DNA of 64,000 nt from Pseudomonadota bacterium (GTDB taxonomy: Bacteria > Pseudomonadota > Alphaproteobacteria > Sphingomonadales > Sphingomonadaceae). The notes below the pieces were generated by a model. It saw nothing but the letters and a program-made list of their open reading frames with translations. It made no database searches and had not been told where the DNA came from. Shown in pieces: positions 52,978-61,506 of the stretch (the stretch's first letter is position 1; each line of letters starts with the position of its first letter). The DNA lies in the NCBI GenBank assembly GCA_023423655.1, contig JAFAFE010000006.1, forward strand, positions 310,001 to 374,000, in the 5' to 3' direction. The position numbers and the translations under genes were made by a program.

Positions 52978-54417
52978 ATGACGATCAGCAGCCAGCCCGC
53001 CGGACCCGTTCGCACTTCAGCGCCACCGCCCCCACCGCCGACTGCTCCGCCGCCAGCACAACAGGCGCTACAAACACGCAGCGGCCAGCCCGCGCCCGCG
53101 ACGCCTGCCATTCCCGCTTCTCCCTTCCAGCAAAGCTGCACCCACAGCCCGGCCCCGCCAGTCGCAAGCTGGGCCACGCGCCCGCAAGGCGATGGCTATC
53201 GAACCGCTTGGGATACGACCGCGACGCGGCTCGGCACACAAAATCCGATTGCGATCCGCACCGAAATCGAACGGAAATTGCATGAAGCGCAAGGGCTGGA
53301 CGGCTATCGCACCGCGCCCGCTTCCACTACTCCCGCTTCCACCGCGCCCGCCTCTACCACCCCTGCGACCCGCACCGGAGAAGAAGGCCCGGATCCGGTC
53401 AAACTCGGCCTCGACCTTTCCCAGATGGCGCTCGACATTGTCGGCATTTTCGAGCCTACGCCTTTTGCCGATGGCTCCAACACCATCATCTCGATCGGGC
53501 GCGGCATCGGGTCGCTGCTCAGCGGCGACGGCGAAGCGGGCGGCCATTTCCTCAATGGCGGCCTCTCCGCGCTCGGCATCGTCCCCTATCTCGGGGATGC
53601 AGCAAAACTCGGCAAAATTGGCAAATGGGCGCAGACCGTAACCGACGGCATTTCCGCCATCGCCGCCAATCCTGCCGCCCGCGCCGCGATTGAGCCGGGC
53701 TTGAAGGCGATCAAGGACGCCCTCGACAAAATCCCGCAAGACGCGCTCGATAAACTCCCCCAAAGCGCGCGCGAATCCATCCAAGGCATGAAGCGCCAGC
53801 TCGACGAATTTCTGGGCGGTGCGGTCGGCGCGGGCAATCGGCTTGAAAATGGCACATTGTTCCTCGGTGCCAATCGCGGGGCTTCGACCACCATTAATGG
53901 CCGCACGGTTACGATTGGCGACACACCCACCGTGACACGGCAGGGCGACCGTTATACAACCACCGACATCAACGGACAGGATGTGCGCCTGCGCCAACCG
54001 GCGACTTATGATAGCCGGACGGTCAATGCAGATGGCACGGTCGATTATACCAAGGGTGATATGACGGTAAAATATGACGCCAACGGCTTCCCGGTTTTCC
54101 ATGCCAAGGCGGACCTGTATCTTGATCTGTCCCATCTCAATTCCAAAAAGGATGGCGACCATTTCAAGGCCGCAAATGAAGCGTTGGGCAACGCGTTGCG
54201 CGCGGATAGCAGCCTGGCCCAAAAGCTGGGCCTAACGCCCGAACAGGCCAACCAGATCATGCGCCAGCCCCCGTCCGCAAAAGCCCCCGAAGGCTTGACC
54301 TGGCATCACCACCAAGATACCGGCAGGATCCAGTTGGTGGACAGAGCGGAACATGCCCATTTTTCGGGTGGCCATACCGGCGGAATGCGGCTTTGGGGCG
54401 GCGGGCGGTCGGGCTAA
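52978..54417 (+). CDS. Polymorphic toxin with C-terminal WHH-type nuclease domain
   Basis: 479 residues from ATG 52978 (GGGAG site 7 bases upstream). N-terminus is Pro/Ala/Thr-rich and disordered (to about residue 150). A hydrophobic Gly/Ala pre-toxin-like segment follows (ALDIVGIFEPTPFADGSN, ISIGRGIGSLL, LGIVPYLGDAAKLGK; about 155-225). The C-terminal domain, about residues 380-479, ends in WHHHQDTGRIQLVDRAEHA and HTGGM, the WHH/HNH nuclease signature of bacterial toxins. No signal peptide, VgrG, PAAR or RHS repeats are seen, so the delivery route is unknown. The SUKH-like gene immediately downstream is the expected immunity protein. Confidence 0.82.
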   Translation: MTISSQPAGPVRTSAPPPPPPTAPPPAQQALQTRSGQPAPATPAIPASPFQQSCTHSPAPPVASWATRPQGDGYRTAWDTTATRLGTQNPIAIRTEIERKLHEAQGLDGYRTAPASTTPASTAPASTTPATRTGEEGPDPVKLGLDLSQMALDIVGIFEPTPFADGSNTIISIGRGIGSLLSGDGEAGGHFLNGGLSALGIVPYLGDAAKLGKIGKWAQTVTDGISAIAANPAARAAIEPGLKAIKDALDKIPQDALDKLPQSARESIQGMKRQLDEFLGGAVGAGNRLENGTLFLGANRGASTTINGRTVTIGDTPTVTRQGDRYTTTDINGQDVRLRQPATYDSRTVNADGTVDYTKGDMTVKYDANGFPVFHAKADLYLDLSHLNSKKDGDHFKAANEALGNALRADSSLAQKLGLTPEQANQIMRQPPSAKAPEGLTWHHHQDTGRIQLVDRAEHAHFSGGHTGGMRLWGGGRSG

Positions 54418-54462
54418 TTAGCCTAGCCTTGCAAACCACCTAAATATTGGAGACCGGACAGC

Positions 54463-54939
54463 ATGGTAGACTGGCAACCCTATTTCAGCGCCACCCCTGT
54501 ACCAACCCCTGCCGCGCAGGCCGATGTCGCGAAAGCCGTCGAACAGGCGAAAGCCCCGTTGCGCGAAGATGTGCAAAAATTGCTGGCCGAACGCCAAGGC
54601 CAAGCGCCGGAACAAGATGTCATCGACATAGGCGACGACGGCAACACGGCCTTTGGTCCGATTTTAGTCGTCTCCGATGTGCCACCAAGCAGCACCGCGG
54701 GCACCTACACCGTTTCCTTCGCGATCAATGCCCTTAAGGAATGGTCGCCCCCTGCCGACGGCAAGCCTGCCTTCTTTCCGTTCGCGTCCAACACATCGAG
54801 CGGCTGGTTTTGTGTCGACCAACGTGATCCGGCCCAGCCTATCGTGTTCATCGATTTCAACTATGACCCCGACGAACAAGGCGCCATTACGCCGGTCGCG
54901 CCGGACGTCGCGACGATGCTCACCAAGCTTCATTATTGA
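54463..54939 (+). CDS. SUKH/SMI1-KNR4-like immunity protein
   Basis: 158 residues beginning 46 bases after the toxin stop. Residues 60-158 (FGPILVVSDVPPS, INALKEWSPPADGKPAFFPF, SNTSSGWFCVDQRDP, FIDFNYDPDEQG) have the pattern of SUKH-superfamily immunity proteins, which block partner nucleases in the cytoplasm. It would protect the cell and its kin from the WHH toxin. The stop overlaps a fragment of a second copy. Confidence 0.7.
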   Translation: MVDWQPYFSATPVPTPAAQADVAKAVEQAKAPLREDVQKLLAERQGQAPEQDVIDIGDDGNTAFGPILVVSDVPPSSTAGTYTVSFAINALKEWSPPADGKPAFFPFASNTSSGWFCVDQRDPAQPIVFIDFNYDPDEQGAITPVAPDVATMLTKLHY

Positions 54940-55172
54940 CGCAGCATCAAGGCGAAGTCCCCGAACCCGGCGGTGTCCCGCTGGGCGATAATGGCTGCGC
55001 GGCGTTCGGGCCGGTTCTCGTGGTGCGCCCTACCCTCCCCGATACGTCCAATCACATTTATTCGATTGCCTATGCGATAGAGGAACTCAACGATTGGACG
55101 CCGCCCGTTGATGGCAACCCGCCCTTCTCCCCATGTGGGAGAAGGATACGAAGCCTTAGCCGCAATGCTTAG
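54936..55172 (+). pseudogene. Truncated second immunity gene copy
   Basis: The frame shows LGDNGCAAFGPVLVVRPTLP and AIEELNDWTPPVDGNPPF, clearly paralogous to residues 50-110 of the preceding immunity protein. It lacks an equivalent of the first 45 residues and stops matching at about 55128, exactly where a palindromic repeat begins; the last 20 codons come from the repeat. It has no proper start codon (only TTG overlapping the previous stop). A decayed duplicate, possibly cut off by the repeat. Confidence 0.72.
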
Positions 55173-55282
55173 GCGTAGTTGGATGAGGGGTATGCGAGCC
55201 AGAGGCTCGCGCGATTGCGATGCAATCGCTTACCCCTCACCCAGCTTCGACTAAACTCACTTCGTTCGCTAAGTCTCCACAT
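55125..55282. repeat. Palindromic repeat next to the toxin locus
   Basis: A left hairpin (CCTTCTCCCCATGTGGGAGAAGG) is followed by long inverted arms, TAGGCGTAGTTGGATGAGGGGTA (55170-55192) and TACCCCTCACCCAGCTTCGACTA (55231-55253). Between them are two small hairpins (GCGAGCCAGAGGCTCGC; GCGATTGCGATGCAATCGC). The outline and the CGACTA end resemble the copies at 16751 and 34359. The 348 bases from 55173 to 55520 hold this element and a purine-rich stretch, but no gene. Confidence 0.8.
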
Positions 55283-55520
55283 CCCGTGTTTGAATTTGAG
55301 GGTAAACCATGCCCCGCATGGTTTAGAAATTGCCGGGGGCAATTTCGGCCCTCAATGCCAAACACGCCCACAAGGGGAGAGGGGAAAGGGGAGAGGGGAG
55401 AAAGGAGACGGAAGAGGAAATTTCCGTCGCGCAAACCAAACCCAAAACAACCCCTGTCCTACAGCCGCGCACCCTGCTTGCCTGCCCTTCGCCCCTCAAT
55501 ATCGCGCGAAAGGACATATC

Positions 55521-56264
55521 ATGCCTGCCTACACATTGCCGCCCAAACGGCTTTATCCGCAAACGCCCGAAGGCGATGAAGTGCCTGATTTCATTCCTTG
55601 GCGGCCGGAGCGGCGGCGGTCGCGGGGATGGTCGATCCATGACCAGCGTTTGTTTATCCATGAACTGGTGCGCTGCGGGTCGGTGACGGCGGCGGCGCGG
55701 GCGGTGGGGAAATCGGCGCGCTCGGCTTATCTGCTCCGGGAAAAGCGCGGCGCGGAAAGTTTCGCGGTCGCGTGGCACCGTGCGCAGGCCATCGGGATTG
55801 ATAAGCTGCGCGACAATGTCATCGAACGCTTGATCGACGGCGAATTGGTGCCGCATCTTTATCATGGCAAACTGATCGGGCATCGCCGCAAATTTAACGA
55901 CCGGATGATCCTCGGTGCGCTGCAAAGCCATGCGCGCGAACGTCATGGTGACGGCGCCAATGTCGCTTATGAATATGGCGATCTGGAGGCCTATCGCCAG
56001 CGGCTTGAAAATTGGGAAGGATGCTTGCGCTCGCGCGAAAATATGCTGTCGTGGGACGTCCGGGCGCGGGAAGAGCAGGAAGCCGAATGGGAGCGCGAGG
56101 TTTATCTGCGCGAATATAATAGGCTAAACAAAGCCTCGCGCGCTGCCGAACAGCGCGAACGGGCCAAAGAGGTGCATAGGCAATGGGAGGAGGTACGCCG
56201 CAAACCACGCACGCGTGGCTATGGCCCCGATCCACAGGACGGGCCGCGCATATGGAGTGTATGA
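55521..56264 (+). CDS. Helix-turn-helix protein, terminase-small-subunit-like
   Basis: 247 residues from ATG 55521 (AAAGGA site 7 bases upstream; the frame is open further up through the repeat but without conserved sequence). Residues 40-85 form an HTH (FIHELVRCGSVTAAARAVGK, then SARSAYLLREKRGAESFAVAW), of the kind seen in sphingomonad hypothetical proteins and phage terminase small subunits. The C-terminal half is a strongly charged coiled coil (RAREEQEAEWEREVYLREYN). Possibly DNA-binding; no phage genes adjoin it, so a terminase role is unlikely. Confidence 0.75.
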   Translation: MPAYTLPPKRLYPQTPEGDEVPDFIPWRPERRRSRGWSIHDQRLFIHELVRCGSVTAAARAVGKSARSAYLLREKRGAESFAVAWHRAQAIGIDKLRDNVIERLIDGELVPHLYHGKLIGHRRKFNDRMILGALQSHARERHGDGANVAYEYGDLEAYRQRLENWEGCLRSRENMLSWDVRAREEQEAEWEREVYLREYNRLNKASRAAEQRERAKEVHRQWEEVRRKPRTRGYGPDPQDGPRIWSV

Positions 56265-56472
56265 CGATGCGACCGGCGGTGAACAGCGCGCCCCGCCTCT
56301 TTTTGCGGGCGAAGGCGTGCGGAAAAAAGGGCGCGAAAATAGGAAATGGAAATTTGCCGATTTGCCCGAACTTTGCGAAGCTAAGGGGGTGTTTTTAGCG
56401 GAAATGCGCGCTTTTTGCATTTACCGTCGATTTGTTACTTTATGTCCCCATCCGGAAAGCTATTATTATATA

Positions 56473-57375
56473 ATGTCCCGTCCTAATCCTCCCCCCGCCC
56501 CCCGTCTTGATCCGCTCTTGCTACTGCGCGCTTATGCGATGGGGATTTTTCCGATGGCGGATGATCGCGAGGCAGAGGATATTTATTGGGTCGAGCCAAA
56601 GACGCGCGGGATATTGCCGCTCGATGGCTTCCATTTGTCGAAATCCTTGCGCAAACTGGTGCGCTCGGACCGTTATCGGGTGACGAGCGACAGTGCTTTT
56701 CGCGCGGTGATTTCCGAATGTGCGGCGAGCGCGCCGGACCGGCCTTCGACCTGGATTAACAGCCTCATTGAAGAGGCGTTCATCGTCCTCCATGCGCTCG
56801 GTCACGCCCATAGCGTCGAGGTGTGGGACGATGCCCCGCTGGCCGAAGGACGACCGCCACGGTTGGTTGGCGGGCTTTACGGCCTGTCTTTGGGCCGCGC
56901 TTTTTTTGGCGAAAGCATGTTCAGCCGCGCGGACAATACCTCCAAGCTGGCACTCGCCTGGCTGGTCGCGCGGATGAAAGCGGGCGGATATGTGTTGCTC
57001 GACTGCCAGTTTATCACCGACCATCTGGCCAGTTTAGGCGCGATCGAGATTAGCCGGAGCGACTATCTCGCGCGGCTTCATTCGGCCTTGGGCGATTCGG
57101 TCGGCGCGGCCTTATCGTCCGATTTGGGCGCGGGGGAAGCCCCTGCCGGTGCTTTGGCGGGCGGAGCCTTGGCCGCTGGAGCCTTGGGCGCGGGCGCTTT
57201 GGCGGCGGGCGATTGGGGCGCACTTGATCCGCTCTTGGCGGGCGGATTGACGCTGCCGGGCGCGCCTTCGACACCGGCCAGCCCTTCGCGGTCGGGATTG
57301 TCGACGTCGGCAGGCTTGACCGCAGGGCCACCGCCCGGCGTCGTCATCGCACAGCTTTTGACGATGACATCGTAA
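56473..57375 (+). CDS. aat: Leucyl/phenylalanyl-tRNA-protein transferase with C-terminal extension
   Basis: 300 residues. The core (1-210) is a complete Aat: RAYAMGIFPMADD, YWVEPKTRGILPLD, GGLYGLSLGRAFFGESMFS and DCQFITDHLASLGA. It adds Leu or Phe to N-terminal Arg/Lys of proteins for ClpS-ClpAP degradation. Family members normally end about residue 210 to 240. Here the frame continues for 90 more residues of Gly/Ala/Leu/Pro-rich sequence, and this part (57078-57375) lies antisense over the DUF2155 gene. A lost stop codon is likely. The start follows an A/T-rich stretch without a strong ribosome site. Confidence 0.9.
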   Translation: MSRPNPPPAPRLDPLLLLRAYAMGIFPMADDREAEDIYWVEPKTRGILPLDGFHLSKSLRKLVRSDRYRVTSDSAFRAVISECAASAPDRPSTWINSLIEEAFIVLHALGHAHSVEVWDDAPLAEGRPPRLVGGLYGLSLGRAFFGESMFSRADNTSKLALAWLVARMKAGGYVLLDCQFITDHLASLGAIEISRSDYLARLHSALGDSVGAALSSDLGAGEAPAGALAGGALAAGALGAGALAAGDWGALDPLLAGGLTLPGAPSTPASPSRSGLSTSAGLTAGPPPGVVIAQLLTMTS

Positions 57376-57824
57376 ATCGGATGCTGGACGACATTCAATT
57401 CGGGCCGTTCGCGGAAGAGCCAGCCGGAAAAGCTCCGCTTCCATTTGCCGTCGCGCTCCAGCGTCAAAAGCTGGACAAAAGCGCCGGTTTCTGCGGGCAT
57501 TTCCCACGCAGGCGCTTGCTCACAGGCGCGCAGGCGCACGACCGCGCGGCCGACGCGGATCGCCTCGCCGGGCTTCATTTCAAGGTTGCGGACAAGGCCG
57601 TTGCGCTTGTTCAAAAGCCCGATTACCGCGACCCGTTCGGCCATCGGCGTCGTGCCTTCAAGCCCGCCTTCGACATCCTTCACCTCATCCTTGTTGGACA
57701 GCGCAACGGGGGTCGAATCGGTGCCGGTCGGACCTTTCTTGGCCGCCTCACTGTCGCGGCAGGCGGCGAGTGTCAGGCACAGGCCAGCCATTGCAACAAC
57801 AACAGGAAGGCGGGGACGCATCAT
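57078..57824 (-). CDS. DUF2155 lipoprotein with Pro/Ala-rich tail
   Basis: 248 residues from ATG 57824, which overlaps the NDUFA12 stop (ATGA), showing coupling. A lipoprotein signal ends LCLTLAAC (lipobox LAAC). The DUF2155 domain (about residues 55-160: AVIGLLNKRNGLVRNLEM, RLRACEQAPAWE, FSGWLFRERPELNVVQHPIYD and VWVKSC-like IVKSC) is intact. The tail from about residue 190 is Pro/Ala/Lys-rich (PAAKAPAPKAPAAKAPPA) and overlaps the aat extension on the other strand. The family is periplasmic and conserved next to NDUFA12 and aat. Confidence 0.9.
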   Translation of the reverse strand: MMRPRLPVVVAMAGLCLTLAACRDSEAAKKGPTGTDSTPVALSNKDEVKDVEGGLEGTTPMAERVAVIGLLNKRNGLVRNLEMKPGEAIRVGRAVVRLRACEQAPAWEMPAETGAFVQLLTLERDGKWKRSFSGWLFRERPELNVVQHPIYDVIVKSCAMTTPGGGPAVKPADVDNPDREGLAGVEGAPGSVNPPAKSGSSAPQSPAAKAPAPKAPAAKAPPAKAPAGASPAPKSDDKAAPTESPKAE

Positions 57825-58216
57825 GCGCCGTCCGGGTTCCATGCTTCATAATCGCCGGTCGCCCGCGCCCGAACGCCGCCCATTTCCAGCGCGCCGGGGG
57901 GGTAATAGGCATGGTTAGTGCCAGTGAGATTGCCCGTCGCGGGCTTTTCCCACACGCGCACCGGCGGCATGACCGTCGGCGGCGCATCGACGGGGATGTC
58001 GTCAATCGTGTGATGCAGCCAGCTATGCCATTCGGGCGTCAGGCGGCTCGCATCATTAGGGCCGTTATAAATGACCCAGCGGCGACCATCCGACCCCGCA
58101 TAATAGCGGTTGCCGAACGCATCCTCGCCCACTTGATCGCCTTTGCGCCAAGTATAAAGTGCGGTTCCGATGGTGGCGCCGTTCCACCATGTGAAGATTT
58201 TGCCAAACATTCCCAT
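57821..58216 (-). CDS. NADH:ubiquinone oxidoreductase NDUFA12 (B17.2-like) subunit
   Basis: 131 residues with the B17.2/NDUFA12 signature: FGKIFTWWNGATIGTALYTW, VGEDAFGNRYYAG, RRWVIYNGPNDASRLTPEWH and SWLHHTIDDIP. It is an accessory complex I subunit shared by alphaproteobacteria and mitochondria. The nuo genes are not in the window; this separate position with DUF2155 is normal for the class. Confidence 0.95.
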   Translation of the reverse strand: MGMFGKIFTWWNGATIGTALYTWRKGDQVGEDAFGNRYYAGSDGRRWVIYNGPNDASRLTPEWHSWLHHTIDDIPVDAPPTVMPPVRVWEKPATGNLTGTNHAYYPPGALEMGGVRARATGDYEAWNPDGA

Positions 58217-58300
58217 GGCCGAGCGCTTAGCGCCTTACCCTATGGGGCTGCAAGACCGAATATGGCGTGGAGGCCAAGGCGGCGCAGCACAAAGCGTAAT

Positions 58301-58756
58301 TCACGGGCGCTTTGCCCCGTTATCGGTCCAGGTGACAGTCGCGCTTTCATCCAGACCAAGCGTCGCGGCGGTCCCGCCAGCCAGTTCCAGCACAGCTTTG
58401 ACCTCGCCCCCGCTCGCGACCGGTGCAAGCGATTCGGGCACGGTATTTTCCGCAATCCGGTCAATCGTGCCGTCCGCGCGAATGAAAATCATATCGAGCG
58501 GGATGAGCGTATTCTTCATCCAGAAGGTCGCTATTTTGGGCGGATCGAACGGGAACAGCATCCCGCCCTCTTTGGGCAGGCTGGTGCGGCCCATCAGGCC
58601 CTTGGCCTGTTCATCGGGGGTGCGCGCAACCTCGACCGTGAAATTATGTTTGGCCGTGCCTTGGGTGATGACCACATCCGCTTTGCTATTTTCCTGCTGG
58701 CACCCCGCCAACAGCAAGGGCGTGGCGAGCATCAGCGGCAAGAGGCGTGCGTTCAT
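58301..58756 (-). CDS. DUF192 lipoprotein
   Basis: 151 residues from the ATG at about 58756 that opens a lipoprotein signal (MNARLLPLMLATPLLLAGCQ, lipobox LAGC); upstream in-frame ATGs would hide it. The DUF192 domain is typical: FTVEVARTPDEQAKGLMGR, PKEGGMLFPFDPPKIATFWM, KNTLIPLDMIFI and VLELAGGTAATLGL. Function of the family is unknown. It lies 25 bases after recX and probably shares its transcript. Confidence 0.9.
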   Translation of the reverse strand: MNARLLPLMLATPLLLAGCQQENSKADVVITQGTAKHNFTVEVARTPDEQAKGLMGRTSLPKEGGMLFPFDPPKIATFWMKNTLIPLDMIFIRADGTIDRIAENTVPESLAPVASGGEVKAVLELAGGTAATLGLDESATVTWTDNGAKRP

Positions 58757-58781
58757 AGAGGCTATCATCCTTTGGGACCGG

Positions 58782-59315
58782 TCAAAAATCGGGGCGATAA
58801 TTATCGACATCCGCGCCCGGTTCAAGCGCGATCAGCGTGCGCGCCATCTGCATATCATGCCCCGCCCGCAAAAAGGCCGCGAGCGCGCGGCGTTGCTGGT
58901 CAGGGTCCAGCGGCGCAACGGCATAAGGCCCGATGCGTTTCTTGCGCGCAAAAACAAGCGCCGCGTCCCAGCGCCCGTCTTCGGCCAGTTGGTCGGCTTC
59001 GCTGCGATCTTCCTCACCGATGCCGTCGCGATAATAGACATCGGACAAACGCCTTTTGCCATAGCCACGACGCAGCAAAGCGCCCGCTTTCATCGTCGCA
59101 TAGGCCGCATCATCTATGTAGCGCAGTTCCACGAGCCGGTCGGCCACCGCTTGCGTATCGGCAGGCCGCTCTCCGCCCCAGCCGCGCTCCCTCAGCTTAC
59201 GCGCAAGATAGGCCAGCAATTTGGCGCGGCTGGTCGCATAACGGGCGACATAGGCCAGCGCCAGTTCGTTCAGACCTGCTTCATCGAGCGGCGGTGCAAT
59301 ACGGGCTTTTTTCAT
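58782..59315 (-). CDS. recX: RecX family regulator of RecA
   Basis: 177 residues built of three-helix RecX repeats: ELALAYVARYATSRAKLLAYL, LVELRYIDDAAYATMKA and the C-terminal DQQRRALAAFLRAGHDMQMA motif. RecX binds in the groove of RecA filaments and limits their growth. recA is not in the window, unlike in enterobacteria, but unlinked recX is usual in sphingomonads. It is divergent from the fatty acyl-AMP ligase gene with a gap of about 190 bases. Confidence 0.9.
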   Translation of the reverse strand: MKKARIAPPLDEAGLNELALAYVARYATSRAKLLAYLARKLRERGWGGERPADTQAVADRLVELRYIDDAAYATMKAGALLRRGYGKRRLSDVYYRDGIGEEDRSEADQLAEDGRWDAALVFARKKRIGPYAVAPLDPDQQRRALAAFLRAGHDMQMARTLIALEPGADVDNYRPDF

Positions 59316-59501
59316 AGGGATTGACTTGCGTTTATAGGCTTTTTACCGGCAATCACAATCTTGCCACAGTCGGGCCGGAATTTGACCGCCTCCTAACGTC
59401 TAAAAGCGATGCTGAGAAAATCCGCATTGCGCAAGAAACAGGGCGAAAACGCCCGGAAAAATGCGCCTTTACGGGACCAGAATTTGATAAGGAGTTTATC
59501 G

Positions 59502-61280
59502 GTGAACGATATGACCGATACCGTCATTGACCGCAAAAGTGCCGCAGGGGTCGCACTGGAGCCAACGCCGACCGATTGCAGCCTGCCGCGCCGCCTGTCG
59601 GATTTCGCCACTTTGGGCGAAGCTTTGGACTATGCCGCGCAAGGGACACGCGGTTTGAATTTCCACGATCCGCGCGGCACATTGACACGTCCCTACCCGT
59701 TCCGCGAAATGCGCGATGACGCGCTGAAAATGGCTTATCGCCTGATCGCACACGGGGTAAAGCCGGGCGACCGTATCGCGCTTATCGCCGAAACCGGCCC
59801 CGATTTTGCCGCGCTCTTCTTTGGCGCGGTTTATGCGGGTGCTTGGCCCGTGCCCTTGCCGCTCCCCACCAGCTTTGGCGGGCGCGACAGCTATGTCGAC
59901 CAGCTTTCGGTCCAGCTTAAAAGCTCGGACCCGTCGATCCTGTTCTTCCCCGCAGAACTGGCCGAAATGGCCGGTGATGCCGCCAAGGCGTGCAAGGTTG
60001 AAGGGCTGGACTGGGAAGGCTTTACCGCGCGCGAGGCCAAGGCGGTCGCGCTCCCCGAACAGAAGAGCGATGAAATTTGCTATCTGCAATATTCGTCCGG
60101 TTCGACCCGTTTCCCGCACGGGGTTGCGGTGACCCATGCGGCGTTGCTCAACAATCTGGCGGCCCATTCGCACGGCACACAGGTGCGCGACGGCGACCGC
60201 TGTAGTAGCTGGCTTCCCTGGTATCATGATATGGGGCTGGTCGGCTGTTTCCTCTCGCCGGTCGCCAATCAGGTATCGACCGATTATTTGAAAACCGAAG
60301 ATTTTGCGCGCCGCCCGCTTGCATGGCTTGACCTTATCAGCCGCAACAAGGGCCAAACGCTCAGCTATTCGCCGACCTTCGGCTATGATATTTGCGCGCG
60401 CCGCGTGTCGAGCCAGACGCAAGTATCCGACCGGTTCGACCTGTCGCGCTGGCGGGTTGCGGGCAATGGCGCGGACATGATCCGCCCCGATGTGATGCAA
60501 GCCTTCGTTGATGCTTTCGCCGATGCAGGCTTCAGCGCCAAGGCATTCCTGCCAAGTTACGGCCTTGCCGAAGCGACGCTTGCCGTGTCGATCATGCCGC
60601 CGGGCGAAGGCATCATTGTCGAGCTGGTCGAGGAAACCGAATTGTCGGGCGACAGCGGCGCTGCCAATGACGACCGCCCGCAACGCTATCGCGCGATGGT
60701 GAATTGCGGCAAGCCGGTCAAGGATATGCTCGTCGAAATCCGCGAGGAAGATGGCGCGGTGTTGCCCGAAAAGGCGATCGGTAAAGTCTGGTGCAAAGGC
60801 CCTTCGCTGATGGTCGGCTATTTCCGCGACCCCGAAGCGACCGATGCCTGCATGAAGGATGGCTGGCTCGATACTGGCGACATGGGCTATATGTCGGACG
60901 GCTATGTCTATATTGTCGGCCGCGCCAAGGACATGATCATCATCAACGGCAAAAATCATTGGCCGCAGGATATTGAATGGGCGGTCGAACAGCTTCCTGG
61001 CTTCAAGGCGGGCGATATTGCCGCTTTTGCCGTGACCACGCCGGGCGGCGAAGAAACGCCCGCCGTCCTCGTCCAATGCCGCACCTCGGACGATAGCGAA
61101 CGCGTCCAGTTACGCGAGCTTATCCGCGAAAAAGTGCGTGCAATTACCGGCATGAATTGTGTGGTGGAGCTTGTCCCCCCACGCACCTTGCCGCGCACCA
61201 GTTCGGGTAAGTTGAGCCGTGCCAAGGCGCGCGCCCAATATCTGAGCGGGCAAATCCAGCCTTATGATATTGCGGCCTGA
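59502..61280 (+). CDS. Fatty acyl-AMP ligase (FAAL-type adenylate-forming enzyme)
   Basis: 592 residues from GTG 59502, chosen for an AAGGAG site at 59489 with 7-base spacing; the first ATG is 59511. ANL superfamily motifs: P-loop LQYSSGSTRFPHG, SYGLAEATLA, GWLDTGDMGYM and GRAKDMIIINGKNHWPQDIE (the FAAL form of the hinge motif). The order and the NHWPQDIE sequence mark it as an FAAL, which makes acyl-AMP and passes it to an acyl-carrier protein rather than CoA. No carrier protein, PKS or NRPS is adjacent, so the product is unknown. A terminator follows. Confidence 0.92.
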   Translation: MNDMTDTVIDRKSAAGVALEPTPTDCSLPRRLSDFATLGEALDYAAQGTRGLNFHDPRGTLTRPYPFREMRDDALKMAYRLIAHGVKPGDRIALIAETGPDFAALFFGAVYAGAWPVPLPLPTSFGGRDSYVDQLSVQLKSSDPSILFFPAELAEMAGDAAKACKVEGLDWEGFTAREAKAVALPEQKSDEICYLQYSSGSTRFPHGVAVTHAALLNNLAAHSHGTQVRDGDRCSSWLPWYHDMGLVGCFLSPVANQVSTDYLKTEDFARRPLAWLDLISRNKGQTLSYSPTFGYDICARRVSSQTQVSDRFDLSRWRVAGNGADMIRPDVMQAFVDAFADAGFSAKAFLPSYGLAEATLAVSIMPPGEGIIVELVEETELSGDSGAANDDRPQRYRAMVNCGKPVKDMLVEIREEDGAVLPEKAIGKVWCKGPSLMVGYFRDPEATDACMKDGWLDTGDMGYMSDGYVYIVGRAKDMIIINGKNHWPQDIEWAVEQLPGFKAGDIAAFAVTTPGGEETPAVLVQCRTSDDSERVQLRELIREKVRAITGMNCVVELVPPRTLPRTSSGKLSRAKARAQYLSGQIQPYDIAA

Positions 61281-61340
61281 CCGCTAAGGCGGGCGTTGTG
61301 AACAGGCCTCGAGCCGCCATTTATGTCAATGAAATCAAGG

Positions 61341-61370
61341 AAAGGCGGGTGTTTTGCCCGCCTTTCTTTT
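61341..61370 (+). terminator. Terminator of the acyl-AMP ligase gene
   Basis: AAAGGCGGG (61341-61349) pairs with CCCGCCTTT (61357-61365) around a TGTTTTG loop, then CTTTT. It lies 60 bases after the stop. Confidence 0.88.
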
Positions 61371-61506
61371 CGCAATCCTGCCTAGGCTAGCGCAAACATC
61401 CGCGTCACCTGCCCCCAAAACCGTAACACTGCGTAAAATTTTTTTTGCTTTAAGCTCTCAGCTTACCGCGTCGCTTACCTTTCGATAACAAACTCGCCCT
61501 ATACCG

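Noticed and set aside
53068..54222. Minus-strand frame of 384 codons opposite the toxin gene
   Set aside because: Considered as an antitoxin or antisense gene, but it is low-complexity mirror sequence and the toxin frame has the recognised domain and ribosome site.
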